Below, one piece after another: positions 8,955 to 17,472 of a stretch of DNA of 64,000 nt. Source of the DNA: JAJNPS01 sp031378845. Its GTDB lineage: Bacteria > Pseudomonadota > Alphaproteobacteria > Rhodobacterales > Rhodobacteraceae. The first letter of the stretch is position 1, and the number at the start of each line of letters is the position of its first letter. The stretch covers positions 62,001 through 126,000 of the forward strand of contig JANNES010000003.1 in NCBI GenBank assembly GCA_031378845.1. Direction: 5' to 3'. The notes beneath the pieces are model-generated. The model was given only the letters and a program-made list of their open reading frames with translations. It was not told the DNA's origin and made no database searches. Position numbers and translations under genes: made by a program.

Positions 8955-9032
8955 GCGCTGCTTTGGTTGTGGTGCTGGCCGTGACTTCCTCCCTGTCAGA
9001 CTGGCCGCGCCTTTTTCGGCGCGGCTTTTTTT
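8955..9032 (+). ncRNA. Candidate small RNA with a pyrimidine-rich anti-Shine-Dalgarno loop
   Basis: Just before a strong terminator, the sequence from about 8977 folds as GGCC-g-TGAC / TTCCTCCCT loop / GTCA-gact-GGCC, exposing UUCCUCCCU. Loops of CCUCCUCCC type are known from stress-induced alphaproteobacterial small RNAs such as the CcsR RNAs of Rhodobacter. No convincing reading frame crosses it. The 5' end is a guess; CTTGGG at 8931-8936 and CCTATCG at 8942-8948 could form a heat-shock-sigma-like promoter. This is inference from structure only. Confidence 0.35.
9004..9032 (+). terminator. Rho-independent terminator
   Basis: GCCGCGCC (9004-9011) and GGCGCGGC (9018-9025) form a perfect 8-bp stem around TTTTTC, followed by seven T (9026-9032). 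It is oriented for plus-strand transcription, although no plus-strand protein gene lies upstream within 1.8 kb, which argues for a small transcript ending here. Confidence 0.85.
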
Positions 9033-9066
9033 ATGCTTTTCGCCCCCGCAACCACACCAATTTGTG

Positions 9067-9095
9067 TTGACGACGGACCCATTCGTCCCTAGCGT
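9067..9095 (+). promoter_or_regulatory. Sigma70-like promoter
   Basis: TTGACG at 9067-9072 and TAGCGT at 9090-9095 are separated by exactly 17 bases. The next feature downstream is a 70-base stretch ending in a terminator, so the promoter would drive a short transcript starting near 9102. Confidence 0.45.
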
Positions 9096-9101
9096 TTTCA
9101 C

Positions 9102-9170
9102 ACAAAGTCGGCCAGTCCGACAGGGAGCAATAATATCTGTTGGAAAGGGCCGGTTATCCGGCCCTTTTTT
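9102..9170 (+). ncRNA. Candidate second small RNA, complementary to the first
   Basis: Between the promoter at 9067-9095 and the terminator at 9144-9170 lies a short non-coding stretch. It contains a hairpin GTCGG-CCAGT-CCGAC followed by AGGGAG. The block 9110-9127 is the reverse complement, with one mismatch, of 8989-9006 in the upstream candidate RNA, including nine consecutive bases (GACAGGGAG against CTCCCTGTC) that would pair with its exposed loop. It may be a partner or sponge RNA, or the 5' leader of the IalB-like gene ended by an attenuator. Confidence 0.3.
9144..9170 (+). terminator. Rho-independent terminator
   Basis: AAAGGGCCGG (9144-9153) pairs perfectly with CCGGCCCTTT (9158-9167) around TTAT, and the stem runs into six T in total (9165-9170). 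It is oriented for plus-strand transcription and lies 165 bases before the IalB-like gene. Confidence 0.82.
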
Positions 9171-9335
9171 CATGTGGCGAAAGGCCGGTGATGCTACGGT
9201 CGTTGCGGTTGCGAGAAATGCATGCCGCAGACATGCGCGCGTTTCCGCTGTGGTCCCCGCGATTGCCCGCTGACTTGCTGCAAGCTCCATGCTAAACCGC
9301 GCCCGATAGCCATTCCCCAAGTCCAGGATAGTTTG

Positions 9336-10013
9336 ATGACCCTTACGCGTTTTGCTCACATCGCCTTTTGCGGCGTGCTGGCCTTGCCCTCGACCTTGTG
9401 GGCGCAGGAAACTGCCGCACCGGCCACTGAACCTGCTCCGGCCGAGACACCTGTTCCGGACGCGACCACACCGGAAAACAACTTGCCACTCGGGCAAGAG
9501 GTTGGCGATGGCGGCATCGGGTCGACCTATAGTGCCGGCGCCTTTGATGACTGGGACCAGCGCTGTGCGCGGTCTGGCACCGACGCCGACCCTTGCCAGC
9601 TTTATCAGCTTTTGAAAGATCAGGCGGGCAGCTCGGTGGCCGAGTTCACGGTCTTTGGTCTGCCCGCAGGGACTGGCGGCGAAGCTGAAGCCGGCGCCAC
9701 CTTTATCTCGCCGCTCGAGACGCTGCTGACGGCGGGCCTGACCTTGCAGATCGACGGCGGCAAACCCAAGGTCTACCCCTTTGCGTTCTGCGCCCAGTTG
9801 GGCTGCGTGGTCCGCCTTGGTTTTACGCCTGCCGAGATCGAAGCGATGAAGAAGGGCAACAAGATGACGGCAACAATTGTGCCCTTTGTCGCACAGGATC
9901 AGCGTATCAACCTCGATATCTCGCTCAAGGGGTTCACCAAGGGTTATGACGCGGTCAATGCCGCCAACGTCAAGGCCGACGCAGCGGCAGCGGCGGCCGC
10001 ACCCAAGCCCTGA
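9336..10013 (+). CDS. Invasion-associated locus B (IalB) family secreted protein
   Basis: The 225-residue protein has a Sec signal peptide (MTLTRFAHIAFCGVLALPST, cleavage near LWA-QE), then a Pro/Ala/Thr linker, then the IalB domain with paired cysteines in DWDQRCARSG...DPCQLYQLL and YPFAFCAQLGCVVRLGF, which suggests periplasmic disulfides. The C-terminal tail is a run of alanines. IalB proteins are linked to host-cell invasion in Bartonella but are widespread in free-living Rhodobacterales, where the function is unknown. The start at 9336 has AGGA 9 bases upstream and gives the clean signal peptide. Confidence 0.85.
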   Translation: MTLTRFAHIAFCGVLALPSTLWAQETAAPATEPAPAETPVPDATTPENNLPLGQEVGDGGIGSTYSAGAFDDWDQRCARSGTDADPCQLYQLLKDQAGSSVAEFTVFGLPAGTGGEAEAGATFISPLETLLTAGLTLQIDGGKPKVYPFAFCAQLGCVVRLGFTPAEIEAMKKGNKMTATIVPFVAQDQRINLDISLKGFTKGYDAVNAANVKADAAAAAAAPKP

Positions 10014-10037
10014 GCCAGGACCATTGCTGGGGCAGGC

Positions 10038-11246
10038 TCACACCTGTCCCAGCACCAGAACCGCATTCAGACCGCCAAAGGCAAAGGCATTGCTGGTCAC
10101 CGTGGAGACCGCGGCCCGACGTGCGACATTGGGCACCACATCCAGCGGGCAGTCAGGGTCAGCCACCCGGTATCCAATCGTTGGCGCGATGACGCCGTCG
10201 CGCAGGGCCATCAGGCAGGCCAGAAGTTCCACCGCCCCCGTGCCGCCGATCAGATGCCCGTGCATGGATTTGGTCGAAGACACCATCAGGTGCCTCGCAT
10301 GAGGTCCGAACACCTCCGCAATCGCGGCGCATTCTGTCCGATCATTTGCCGCCGTACCCGTGCCGTGGGCGTTCACATAGCCGATGTCTTCGGGGTTGCG
10401 CTGTGCATCGCGAAGTGCCGCCGTTATCGCCCGTGCCGCCCCATCGCGCGACGGCATCACCAGATCGCCAGCATCCGACGTCATGCCAAATCCCAGCACT
10501 TCGGCCAGAATCTGCGCACCCCGCGCCCGCGCCTGATCGTAGTCTTCGAACACGAAGATGGCGGCCCCTTCACCCTGGACCATACCGGTCCGGTCGGCGC
10601 TGAAGGGACGGCACCCCTCGGCGGACATCACGCGCAGGGCCTCCCATGCTTTCAGACCACCGAACGACAGCATCGCCTCGGATCCCCCGGTCAATATCGC
10701 CGTCGCACCGCCCGCGCGGATCATCTGGAAAGCCAGCCCCATCGCATGGTTTGAACTTGCACAGGCGGTGGAGACGGTGAACACCGGGCCGGTTATTCCG
10801 TAAGCCATCGACACCTGGCTTGCCGCCGCGCTGTGCATCAGGCGCGGCACGACAAACGGCGGCACGCGGCTTTTGCCGTCGCGATAGACCGCGCGATAGC
10901 TGTCGTCCGTGGTCGTAAGGCCACCCCCGCCGGTGCCCAGAATGACGCCGGACCGCGACCCCCGCTCGCCCTGAAAGATCAGCCCCGACTGTGCCACAGC
11001 CTGGCGGGCGGCATAGAGCGCAAAGAGTGCAAAGCGGTCGCATTGTGCGATTTCGGCGCGGGAGAAATGTGCCTCGGGCGACCAGTCCTGAACTTGCGCC
11101 GCGATCCTCACTGCCAGCTTGTCGATATCGGGCACATCCAGCGCGCCGATGCCGCAGCGCCCTTCGGCCATCGCGGCATAAGTACCCGGCACGTCCGATG
11201 CCAGCGCATTGATTGTGCCTGCACCGGTGATGACGACGCGCCTCAT
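10038..11246 (-). CDS. Beta-ketoacyl-ACP synthase (FabF/NodE type)
   Basis: The 402-residue condensing enzyme has the full KAS active site: Cys162 in VSTACASSNH, His294 in NAHGTGT, Lys326 and His331 in TKSMHGH. It would extend acyl-ACP with malonyl-ACP. It overlaps by 4 bases the stop of a dedicated acyl carrier protein gene and follows an LpxD-like gene, so it probably belongs to a specialised acyl chain pathway (modified lipid A, ornithine or other envelope lipid) rather than to the main fatty acid cycle. The housekeeping fabF is expected elsewhere with fabG-acpP. Confidence 0.88.
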   Translation of the reverse strand: MRRVVITGAGTINALASDVPGTYAAMAEGRCGIGALDVPDIDKLAVRIAAQVQDWSPEAHFSRAEIAQCDRFALFALYAARQAVAQSGLIFQGERGSRSGVILGTGGGGLTTTDDSYRAVYRDGKSRVPPFVVPRLMHSAAASQVSMAYGITGPVFTVSTACASSNHAMGLAFQMIRAGGATAILTGGSEAMLSFGGLKAWEALRVMSAEGCRPFSADRTGMVQGEGAAIFVFEDYDQARARGAQILAEVLGFGMTSDAGDLVMPSRDGAARAITAALRDAQRNPEDIGYVNAHGTGTAANDRTECAAIAEVFGPHARHLMVSSTKSMHGHLIGGTGAVELLACLMALRDGVIAPTIGYRVADPDCPLDVVPNVARRAAVSTVTSNAFAFGGLNAVLVLGQV

Positions 11247-11509
11247 GCGGCCTTTTGCGCCAACAGCCCCTCGACCGCAGCCACGATCGTCTCTACCGAC
11301 GTGACATCAAATGCCTGCGCATTCGGCGCGTTCACGTTGAACGGCACGTGGATGTCAAATGCCTCTTCGATGGCAAAGATCGCCTCCACCAGTCCCAGAC
11401 TGTCGATGCCAAGACTGTCCAACCGGCTATCGGGTTGCACATCCTTGACATCCAGGACCGCATGTTCGGCGATGATGGCAATGATTTTGTCGCGCACGCC
11501 AGGGTTCAT
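11243..11509 (-). CDS. Specialised acyl carrier protein
   Basis: This 88-residue ACP carries the phosphopantetheine attachment motif LDSLGIDSLGLVEAIFA with Ser37 as the modified residue. It is less acidic than housekeeping AcpP and has an Ala/Asn-rich insertion (NVNAPNAQAF), resembling NodF/AcpXL-type carriers. The coupling to a ketosynthase (4-base overlap) and the LpxD-like gene upstream suggests that it carries the acyl group made and transferred by these enzymes. Confidence 0.88.
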   Translation of the reverse strand: MNPGVRDKIIAIIAEHAVLDVKDVQPDSRLDSLGIDSLGLVEAIFAIEEAFDIHVPFNVNAPNAQAFDVTSVETIVAAVEGLLAQKAA

Positions 11510-11539
11510 TCCGCGATCTCCTTTGATCCGTGCGACGAT

Positions 11540-12631
11540 CTAGTCTGACTCGGGTAACTTTGAAATGACCTTTTCGATTTCTGCCATGCGGTTCGCCAGT
11601 CTCGGCAGGCGGCGCAGCGCTTTTTGCATCTCGACATGGGTCTCCATCCTGACCGCCGGATAGCCCAGCAGCACCCGGCCTGCTGGCGCATTGGTAAAGA
11701 TCTTGGTCGCCCCCCCGGCAATGACGTCATCGCCGACAAAGATGTTGTCATTGACGCCACATTGCCCGCCCAGCACGACCCGGTTGCCGATTCTGGCAGA
11801 GCCTGCGATGCCGACCTGCCCGCAGATCAAGCAGTCGCGCCCGATTTGGACATTGTGGCCGATATGGACAAGGTTATCGAGCTTGGTGCCAGACCCGATC
11901 ACCGTGTCGCGGATTGTGCCGCGGTCGATGCAGGCATTGGCGCCGATCTCGACATCGTCGCCCAGCGTCACGGCCCCCAGCGAATGCAGCCGCGTCCAGC
12001 TTTGGCCGCGAATCTGGTCGCGCGCGCCCAGGGTCTCGCGGATCTCTTCCACACCCGACTTTTCCGGCGTCACAAAAGAAAATCCATCCGAACCGATCAC
12101 CGCCCCGGGTTGCGCGATAAAGCGGTCGCCGATGCGCACATGATGGCCAATGCGCACCCCTTCGAGGATCAGCGCATCCATCCCGATCACTGCACCTTGG
12201 CCGATTGACGCATGCGCTGCGATGCGCGCGGCGCGGCCGATGACCGCTCCGGCGCCGACGGTCACAAACGGGCCGATGGCGGCGTCCGGGCCGATCTCGG
12301 CGCCATCGCCGATCACGGCCAGCGGATGCACCCCCGGCGCAATCGCGGGCCCACGATCCAAAAGCTGCGTCAGACCCGCCATGGCAAGCCGCGCACGTGG
12401 CGCAAAGATCGCGGCCTTCAGACCAAACGCGCGCCAATCCGCACCCGGCCACAACATCGCGGCCTGTGCCTGGCCTTGGCCAATGCCTTCGGCATAGCGG
12501 GGGTCCATCGCCAGCGCCAGCTGATCGGCGCGCGCTGTCGCAGGCTCGGACGCACCCGTCACGGTCAGCTCAAGATCACCCTCGGCGACGGCGCCGAGGG
12601 CCTGGGCGATATCTGCAATCCGATGGGCCAT
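11540..12631 (-). CDS. LpxD-like UDP-3-O-acylglucosamine N-acyltransferase
   Basis: The 363-residue product has the LpxD layout: an N-terminal uridine-binding-type domain (residues 1-100), then a left-handed beta helix of hexapeptide repeats (IGDGAEIGPDAAIGPFVTVG and onward to about 325), and a C-terminal helix (EMQKALRRLPRLANRMAE). LVHIGHNVQIG contains the conserved catalytic-type His. The normal lpxD gene lies with fabZ-lpxA, which are absent here; instead it sits in an operon with an ACP and a ketosynthase, so it may be a second, specialised acyltransferase. I therefore leave the symbol blank. Confidence 0.82.
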   Translation of the reverse strand: MAHRIADIAQALGAVAEGDLELTVTGASEPATARADQLALAMDPRYAEGIGQGQAQAAMLWPGADWRAFGLKAAIFAPRARLAMAGLTQLLDRGPAIAPGVHPLAVIGDGAEIGPDAAIGPFVTVGAGAVIGRAARIAAHASIGQGAVIGMDALILEGVRIGHHVRIGDRFIAQPGAVIGSDGFSFVTPEKSGVEEIRETLGARDQIRGQSWTRLHSLGAVTLGDDVEIGANACIDRGTIRDTVIGSGTKLDNLVHIGHNVQIGRDCLICGQVGIAGSARIGNRVVLGGQCGVNDNIFVGDDVIAGGATKIFTNAPAGRVLLGYPAVRMETHVEMQKALRRLPRLANRMAEIEKVISKLPESD

Positions 12632-12677
12632 GCGGTCCCCCCAATGCCTGGCAAAAGGCCCGGCATCCGGGACGTGT

Positions 12678-14342
12678 TTAACCCTGAACACCCGGCAAGA
12701 CCACCCCGGCCGCCTGCAACGCGGCCAGAATAGCGGCATCCCGGCCATAGACATCGCGACGATAGCTCATCTGACCCTTTTGCGTTGGATAGGCGGTGAA
12801 ATAGACCAGGTGCACGGGCACCGCTTTTTCCAACGGCACCATCGTCTCGGACCCGGTTACCAGAACACGTTCGAACTCTTCTTCGGCGGCTTCGGACTGA
12901 ACCGACAACAACTCATGCGCCAGATCAAACGGGTCAGCCACCCGGATGCAGCCGTGACTGTAGGCCCGCACCTCGTTGTCAAAGAGGGATTTCGACGGCG
13001 TATCATGCAGATAGATATTGTGGGTGTTCGGGAACATGAACTTGACCTTGCCAAGCGCGTTGCCATCGGAGGGCGGCTGGCGCAGCGCGAAAGGAAAGTT
13101 GCGCGCCGTATAGGCGGCAAAGTTCACCGCCCCGCGCGAGACAACGCGCCCCCTGCCATCGATCACCTTTAAATGCGAGACCGCGTTGGGGTTCTGCTGC
13201 AAAAGCGGCAGATACTCCTTGACCGTGATCGAGCGTGGCACCGACCAGGACGGATTGATCACCATGAATTCCATCTGATCGGAAAATTCCGGGCTCCGCT
13301 GATCGGGGACGTTCTTGCCAATGACCACGCGCGTCTGAAACACCGTCTTGCCGTGATCCATGATCTTGGCGGTGAAATCGGGCTGATTGACCCAGATATG
13401 GCGCGCCGAGCGATCAATATCGAGCCAGCGCTCGCGCTCCATCGCAACGATGATCGAGCCGAGGCGATCTTGCGGGCTGCGGTTGAGTTCGATGAGGGTG
13501 CTTTCGCCTGCGGCGCCATCCGCCGTAAGGCCATGGTTGATCTGAAGGGCCGTCACCGCACGTGCCATGTCAGCATCGTAGATTGCCGTCACCGATCGGC
13601 CGAGATAGCCCATCTGCATCAGCCGATCGCGCAACGCCACCACCGCAGGTCCAACATCCCCAAGCCCGAGCGCGCCGCCAGGTACGACCTGTCCCCAGCC
13701 ACCGGCGGCGATCTTCGCCTCAAGCTGCAGCTTGGCGCGCATCATCTGGGCATAGACAGTCGATTGCGGGACCAAACCCCGCAGCACCTCGGTCGCGTCG
13801 CCTTGTGCCATTGCGGCAAGATGGACCTTGGGGTCGGTCACGTTGATCTCGCGCACGATGCCGCGATCAATCTCCGACGGGATCAGTGCGCCGGAGGTCA
13901 TATCTCGGGCAAAGGCGAGATAGGCCTTGGTCATCGCAACCTCGAGCCGGGCCCGGTCACCCTCGGTCCGGGCGTCCGCGAGCGCGCGCGTCAGAGCCTG
14001 CGGATCATAGCGGTTTTGCGGCAGGCCATGGTCAGGTGCCGTGGCGAAGGCAGCCAAAAGCGCGCCGCGCCGTTCGGCGTCTACCGGAGAAGTCCACAAC
14101 GTGGCGTAGCCGCTGTTGCGATACCACTGCGAGATCCCTTCGTCGTCGGCCGCTGCTGTGGCCAGCGACTGCGTAAAGGCGGGCAACATCTCTGCCCGGA
14201 CGGCGCCTGTCTGGGCACCGATTCCCAACCCGAATGCCACGGCAAGAAGAACGTTCGACATACGCAACGAGAACCGCAAAACGGCACTTTTGAAGGGCGG
14301 AAAATGGGTCACTTGGCAGCTCTGATAAGGGTGGGAATCCAT
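12678..14342 (-). CDS. Murein L,D-transpeptidase (YcbB/YkuD family)
   Basis: The 554-residue protein has an N-terminal membrane or signal segment (about residues 29-50, VLLAVAFGLGIGAQTGAVRA), a scaffold domain, a peptidoglycan-binding domain (about 225-290) and a C-terminal YkuD catalytic domain with the motif YSHGCIRV (His463, Cys465, Arg467). It would form 3-3 crosslinks or attach proteins to peptidoglycan in the periplasm. The start could also be the Met at residue 28 (14261), directly before the hydrophobic stretch. It is first in the operon with the LpxD-like, ACP and ketosynthase genes, 46 bases before the LpxD-like start. Confidence 0.9.
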   Translation of the reverse strand: MDSHPYQSCQVTHFPPFKSAVLRFSLRMSNVLLAVAFGLGIGAQTGAVRAEMLPAFTQSLATAAADDEGISQWYRNSGYATLWTSPVDAERRGALLAAFATAPDHGLPQNRYDPQALTRALADARTEGDRARLEVAMTKAYLAFARDMTSGALIPSEIDRGIVREINVTDPKVHLAAMAQGDATEVLRGLVPQSTVYAQMMRAKLQLEAKIAAGGWGQVVPGGALGLGDVGPAVVALRDRLMQMGYLGRSVTAIYDADMARAVTALQINHGLTADGAAGESTLIELNRSPQDRLGSIIVAMERERWLDIDRSARHIWVNQPDFTAKIMDHGKTVFQTRVVIGKNVPDQRSPEFSDQMEFMVINPSWSVPRSITVKEYLPLLQQNPNAVSHLKVIDGRGRVVSRGAVNFAAYTARNFPFALRQPPSDGNALGKVKFMFPNTHNIYLHDTPSKSLFDNEVRAYSHGCIRVADPFDLAHELLSVQSEAAEEEFERVLVTGSETMVPLEKAVPVHLVYFTAYPTQKGQMSYRRDVYGRDAAILAALQAAGVVLPGVQG

Positions 14343-14670
14343 CGTGCGGATACCTGTCAGCTTTTTCCAATTCCCCGCCAGTGTCTATTCACAAATGAGA
14401 CGAAAATTCGGTAAACGCGTTCTTTTTTTGAAAGTTTTTCGAACTGAGACGATTTTGGCAACGATCCGGTCCGCCAGATTGCAGGCATGGGCTTTGGCGA
14501 GAATATGCCCGTTCAGCAAAAATTTGCCGATTGGCCTTCAAATGGCCACAGACGGGCAATCTGCGCTTGGGGATCGAATCGTCCTGTGCCATAAGTTTGG
14601 CGCTCAGGGATGAAGCAACCAAGAGCCGAAGGCCGAACGGCCAAAGGCCAGCGAAGGACAGTCGCTCAGA
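14343..14670. other. Divergent intergenic region without a gene
   Basis: This 328-base gap separates two divergent cell-wall genes and must hold both promoters. I see no convincing reading frame. A run of GGCC-containing near-repeats (GCCGAAGGCCGAACGGCCAA, 14629-14648, then AAGGCCAGCG) lies just before the endopeptidase-like gene and could form a leader hairpin. Confidence 0.5.
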
Positions 14671-15240
14671 ATGACGAACTTATCTTCAGGCGGATTTTCG
14701 CGGCGTGGCCTGCTTGGTGCCTTTGCCGCGACCTTGGTTGTTGCCGCACCAACCTACAGCAATGCATTTGGATTGTTGAAGGGCGCAGGTGACATCCGAC
14801 GCATTCGCATGACGTCTGGACGCACGGGCGAGAGTGTCGATACAATCTACTGGGTCGAGGGGGAGTACATTCCCGAAGTAATGAAAGAAATCAATAACTT
14901 CATGCGTGACTGGCGATCCGGAGATTCGGTCAAGATAGATGCGCGTACGGTCGATATCATGGCTGCTGCACACCGTCTGCTTGATGTGAATGAACCTTAT
15001 ATGTTGCTGTCGGGCTATCGCTGCCCCAAGACCAACGCCATGCTGCGGTCGCATTCGCGGGGCGTTGCCAAGAACTCTTTGCACATGAAGGGTCAGGCTG
15101 CTGACCTGCGGCTCAATTCGCGGTCGGTCGGTCAGATGGCCAAGGCGGCAGCGGCCTGTGCGTCGGGTGGCGTCGGTCGGTATTCGCGGTCCAACTTTGT
15201 CCATATGGACTGCGGGCCGGTTCGAAGCTGGGGCGGATAA
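14671..15240 (+). CDS. YcbK/DUF882 (MepK-like) murein endopeptidase
   Basis: The 189-residue protein has a twin-arginine signal (SRRGLLGAFAATLVVAAP) and a peptidase M15-like catalytic domain. Zinc ligands fit SLHMKGQAADL (His138, Asp145) and FVHMDCG (His178), with LSGYRCP before them as is usual in DUF882 proteins. Relatives cleave peptide crosslinks in peptidoglycan, including 3-3 links, which would complement the L,D-transpeptidase divergently encoded 328 bases away. Tat export implies folding before export to the periplasm. Confidence 0.87.
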   Translation: MTNLSSGGFSRRGLLGAFAATLVVAAPTYSNAFGLLKGAGDIRRIRMTSGRTGESVDTIYWVEGEYIPEVMKEINNFMRDWRSGDSVKIDARTVDIMAAAHRLLDVNEPYMLLSGYRCPKTNAMLRSHSRGVAKNSLHMKGQAADLRLNSRSVGQMAKAAAACASGGVGRYSRSNFVHMDCGPVRSWGG

Positions 15241-15263
15241 ACCTAAAATTGTCTGGATTTTGG

Positions 15264-15290
15264 AAACGCGGGCGGATTAGCCGCCCGTTT
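15264..15290. terminator. Terminator-like hairpin between convergent genes
   Basis: CGGGCGG (15269-15275) pairs with CCGCCCG (15281-15287) around ATTAG, flanked by GAAA and TTT, in the gap between the endopeptidase-like gene and rlmE. The flanking A and T runs allow it to work in both directions. Confidence 0.6.
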
Positions 15291-15331
15291 CGCGTTTCAT
15301 CCCCAGGTTGAAGGTCGTTTCTGACCCGCGA

Positions 15332-16066
15332 TCAGTCTGCGTCTGGCGCTGCGTCGACCGGTCGCCGATATCCCATCGCCACCACGAACTTTTCTGAACT
15401 GTCGGCACGGCTGGCGGGGGGTTTGACATTCGCCACTTTGGCAAAATTGCGCTTGAGCAGTGCCTGAAGCTGGTTCTCGGCGCCACCTGCCAAAACCTTG
15501 GCGACAAATGTGCCGCCTTCTTCCAGCACGTCAAACGCAAAATAGGCCGCCGCCTCGCACAGCGCGATGATCCGCAAGTGATCCGTGCCCTTATGGCCAG
15601 AGGCGGCGGCCGCCATATCGCTCATCACGACATCCGCGCGTCCGCCAAGCCAGGACTTCACCTTGGCATCGGCATCATCGTCGAGGAAATCCAGCTGATG
15701 CAACTCCACCCCGGCTATTGGCTCCACCTCTTGCAGATCGACGCCGATGATGCGGCCCTGAGGTTTGCCGGACTTCGCAGCCAGGGCGTTCACGCGCGGC
15801 ACTGCCACCTGACACCAGCCGCCCGGTGCACAGCCCAGATCGACAACGCGCGCACCCGGCGTCAGAAACCCGTACTTGTCATCCAGCTCAAGGATCTTGA
15901 AGGCCGCGCGGCCACGATAGCCCTCTTTGCGCGCCTGAATGACGTAAGGGTCGTTCAACTGCCGTTCCAGCCAGAGGGTGGACGAAAGCTTGCGCCCCTT
16001 GGCGGTCTTTACGCGCACCCGCAATTCGCGCGCGCCGCGTCCGGACCCGGTGGGTTTGTCGATCAC
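15332..16066 (-). CDS. rlmE: 23S rRNA (uridine-2'-O)-methyltransferase RlmE/FtsJ
   Basis: The 244-residue protein has the FtsJ fold: RGRAAFKILELDDKYGFL, the SAM-binding motif VVDLGCAPGGWCQVA, and a K-D-K-E type catalytic set visible in VMSDMAAAASGHKGTDH, TFVAKVLAGG and SSEKFVVAMGYR. It methylates U2552 of 23S rRNA in the assembling large subunit. The N-terminus carries a basic extension (RVRVKTAKGRKLSS). Its ATG overlaps the stop of the upstream Ppx/GppA gene by 4 bases, so the two are coupled. Confidence 0.94.
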   Translation of the reverse strand: MIDKPTGSGRGARELRVRVKTAKGRKLSSTLWLERQLNDPYVIQARKEGYRGRAAFKILELDDKYGFLTPGARVVDLGCAPGGWCQVAVPRVNALAAKSGKPQGRIIGVDLQEVEPIAGVELHQLDFLDDDADAKVKSWLGGRADVVMSDMAAAASGHKGTDHLRIIALCEAAAYFAFDVLEEGGTFVAKVLAGGAENQLQALLKRNFAKVANVKPPASRADSSEKFVVAMGYRRPVDAAPDAD

Positions 16067-17202
16067 AGAAAGGGTCCATCCTCAAGCACACGATCCGCGC
16101 TCATCTGCGCATAAAGCAGCCCCTCGCGCAGGCCCCGATCCGCAACCGACAGCCGGTCCGTCGGCCAGATACGCATCAATGTCTGCAAGATCGCCGCGCC
16201 CGACATGATCAGCGAATGCCGGTCGCGGCCGATCCGCGGATCCGTCCGGCGCCCCTCCGGGCCCAATGACAGATATTCACGGATCACAAAATCGATCTGA
16301 TCAGAGGTCATCACCAGCCCGTCGACCTTGTTGCGGTCATAGCGGCGCAGACCCAGAAAGGATGCAGCAACCGTCGTGACGGTCCCCGAGGTGCCGATGA
16401 TCTGAAATCCCTCTTTTGGATGCTGCGCGTTGTAGGGCGAAAAATTCGACAAATTCTCTTCAAAGAACCAGCTCATCAGCGCAAAACGCGCACCATCATC
16501 CTGCACGTCGCTGAACTGGTCCTTGAGCGTTGCCACCCCCAGCGGCACCGAAATCCAGTCGATGACCCGCGCTGCCGGACCCTCGCCCTGACCGTCAAAA
16601 CCCAGATGCAGGTTCATGATCGACCGAGGCCGATCCTCGGGCGCTACCGATGACAGGTTGATCCAGACAAGTTCGGTCGAACCGCCACCGATGTCGACGA
16701 CCAAAAGCTGTTCGGTACGCGGGCTGACCAGCGGCGCGCAAGAGATGACAGCCAGCCGGGCCTCTTCTTCGGGCAAGATGATCTCGAGGCTCATGCCCGT
16801 TTCGCGACGCACCTGACGAATGAAATCACGCGCATTTGTCGCGCGGCGGCAGGCCTCGGTTGCAACCAGCCTTTTGCGCGTGACGCCATGCTTTTCCAGT
16901 TTCCGCTGGCAGATGCGCAACGCCTGGACAGCGCGCTCCATCGAGGCGCGGCCAAGCCTGCCAGACGCCTCCAGACCAAGGCCCAGCTGGACGGATTTGG
17001 AAAAACTGTCAACGACCGCAAACTGCGTGCCTTTGGGTTCGGCAATCAGCATCCGGCAACTGTTTGTTCCCAGGTCCAGCGCAGCGTAAAGCGCAGGACC
17101 GCGATCGTGGGAGGCAGACGACGCGTTCACACGGGAAGCCTGATCTTCGACCTCGACCGTTGCATGCTTGGCGCCCGCCTCCTGGGGACGCACGGGCGTC
17201 AT
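16063..17202 (-). CDS. Ppx/GppA family exopolyphosphatase / pppGpp phosphatase
   Basis: The 379-residue protein belongs to the ASKHA superfamily: phosphate-binding loop ALDLGTNSCRMLIAEP, LVATEACRRATNARDFI, EIILPEEEARLAV and the second loop LLVVDIGGGSTELVWI, then GTSGTVTTVAA. It lacks the C-terminal HD-type domain of long Ppx proteins, as is usual for the short alphaproteobacterial type. Substrate (polyphosphate or pppGpp) cannot be told from sequence. The ATG at 17202 is preceded by GGAGGG with good spacing. It is coupled to rlmE. Confidence 0.88.
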   Translation of the reverse strand: MTPVRPQEAGAKHATVEVEDQASRVNASSASHDRGPALYAALDLGTNSCRMLIAEPKGTQFAVVDSFSKSVQLGLGLEASGRLGRASMERAVQALRICQRKLEKHGVTRKRLVATEACRRATNARDFIRQVRRETGMSLEIILPEEEARLAVISCAPLVSPRTEQLLVVDIGGGSTELVWINLSSVAPEDRPRSIMNLHLGFDGQGEGPAARVIDWISVPLGVATLKDQFSDVQDDGARFALMSWFFEENLSNFSPYNAQHPKEGFQIIGTSGTVTTVAASFLGLRRYDRNKVDGLVMTSDQIDFVIREYLSLGPEGRRTDPRIGRDRHSLIMSGAAILQTLMRIWPTDRLSVADRGLREGLLYAQMSADRVLEDGPFL

Positions 17203-17472
17203 GTCGCGCCCTCCATCTGTGGTTGCCCCAAACGATAGTCGCGCCCCCCGTGTTCTGCAAGCGCGCAATCACCAGATTCTCGGCACCCGCCGGCGTCGCA
17301 TGACGATCATGCTGAAAATTCATGCAGCCGCTCTTGCACAACGGCGCGCGTTCGGGCAGCGAGGCTGTTGAAGGCCAAGGGTCGCTCTCGCACATAACCA
17401 TGTCGAAATCCGACATTTGCTGTCGGTCACCGCCCCATACAAGCAAGATCAACAACAAAGGGAATCGCGTTC

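Noticed and set aside
8943..9497. A 184-codon minus-strand frame through the gap before the IalB-like gene.
   Set aside because: It crosses both terminator hairpins and overlaps the IalB-like start; the translation is Arg/Gly-rich with no motif.
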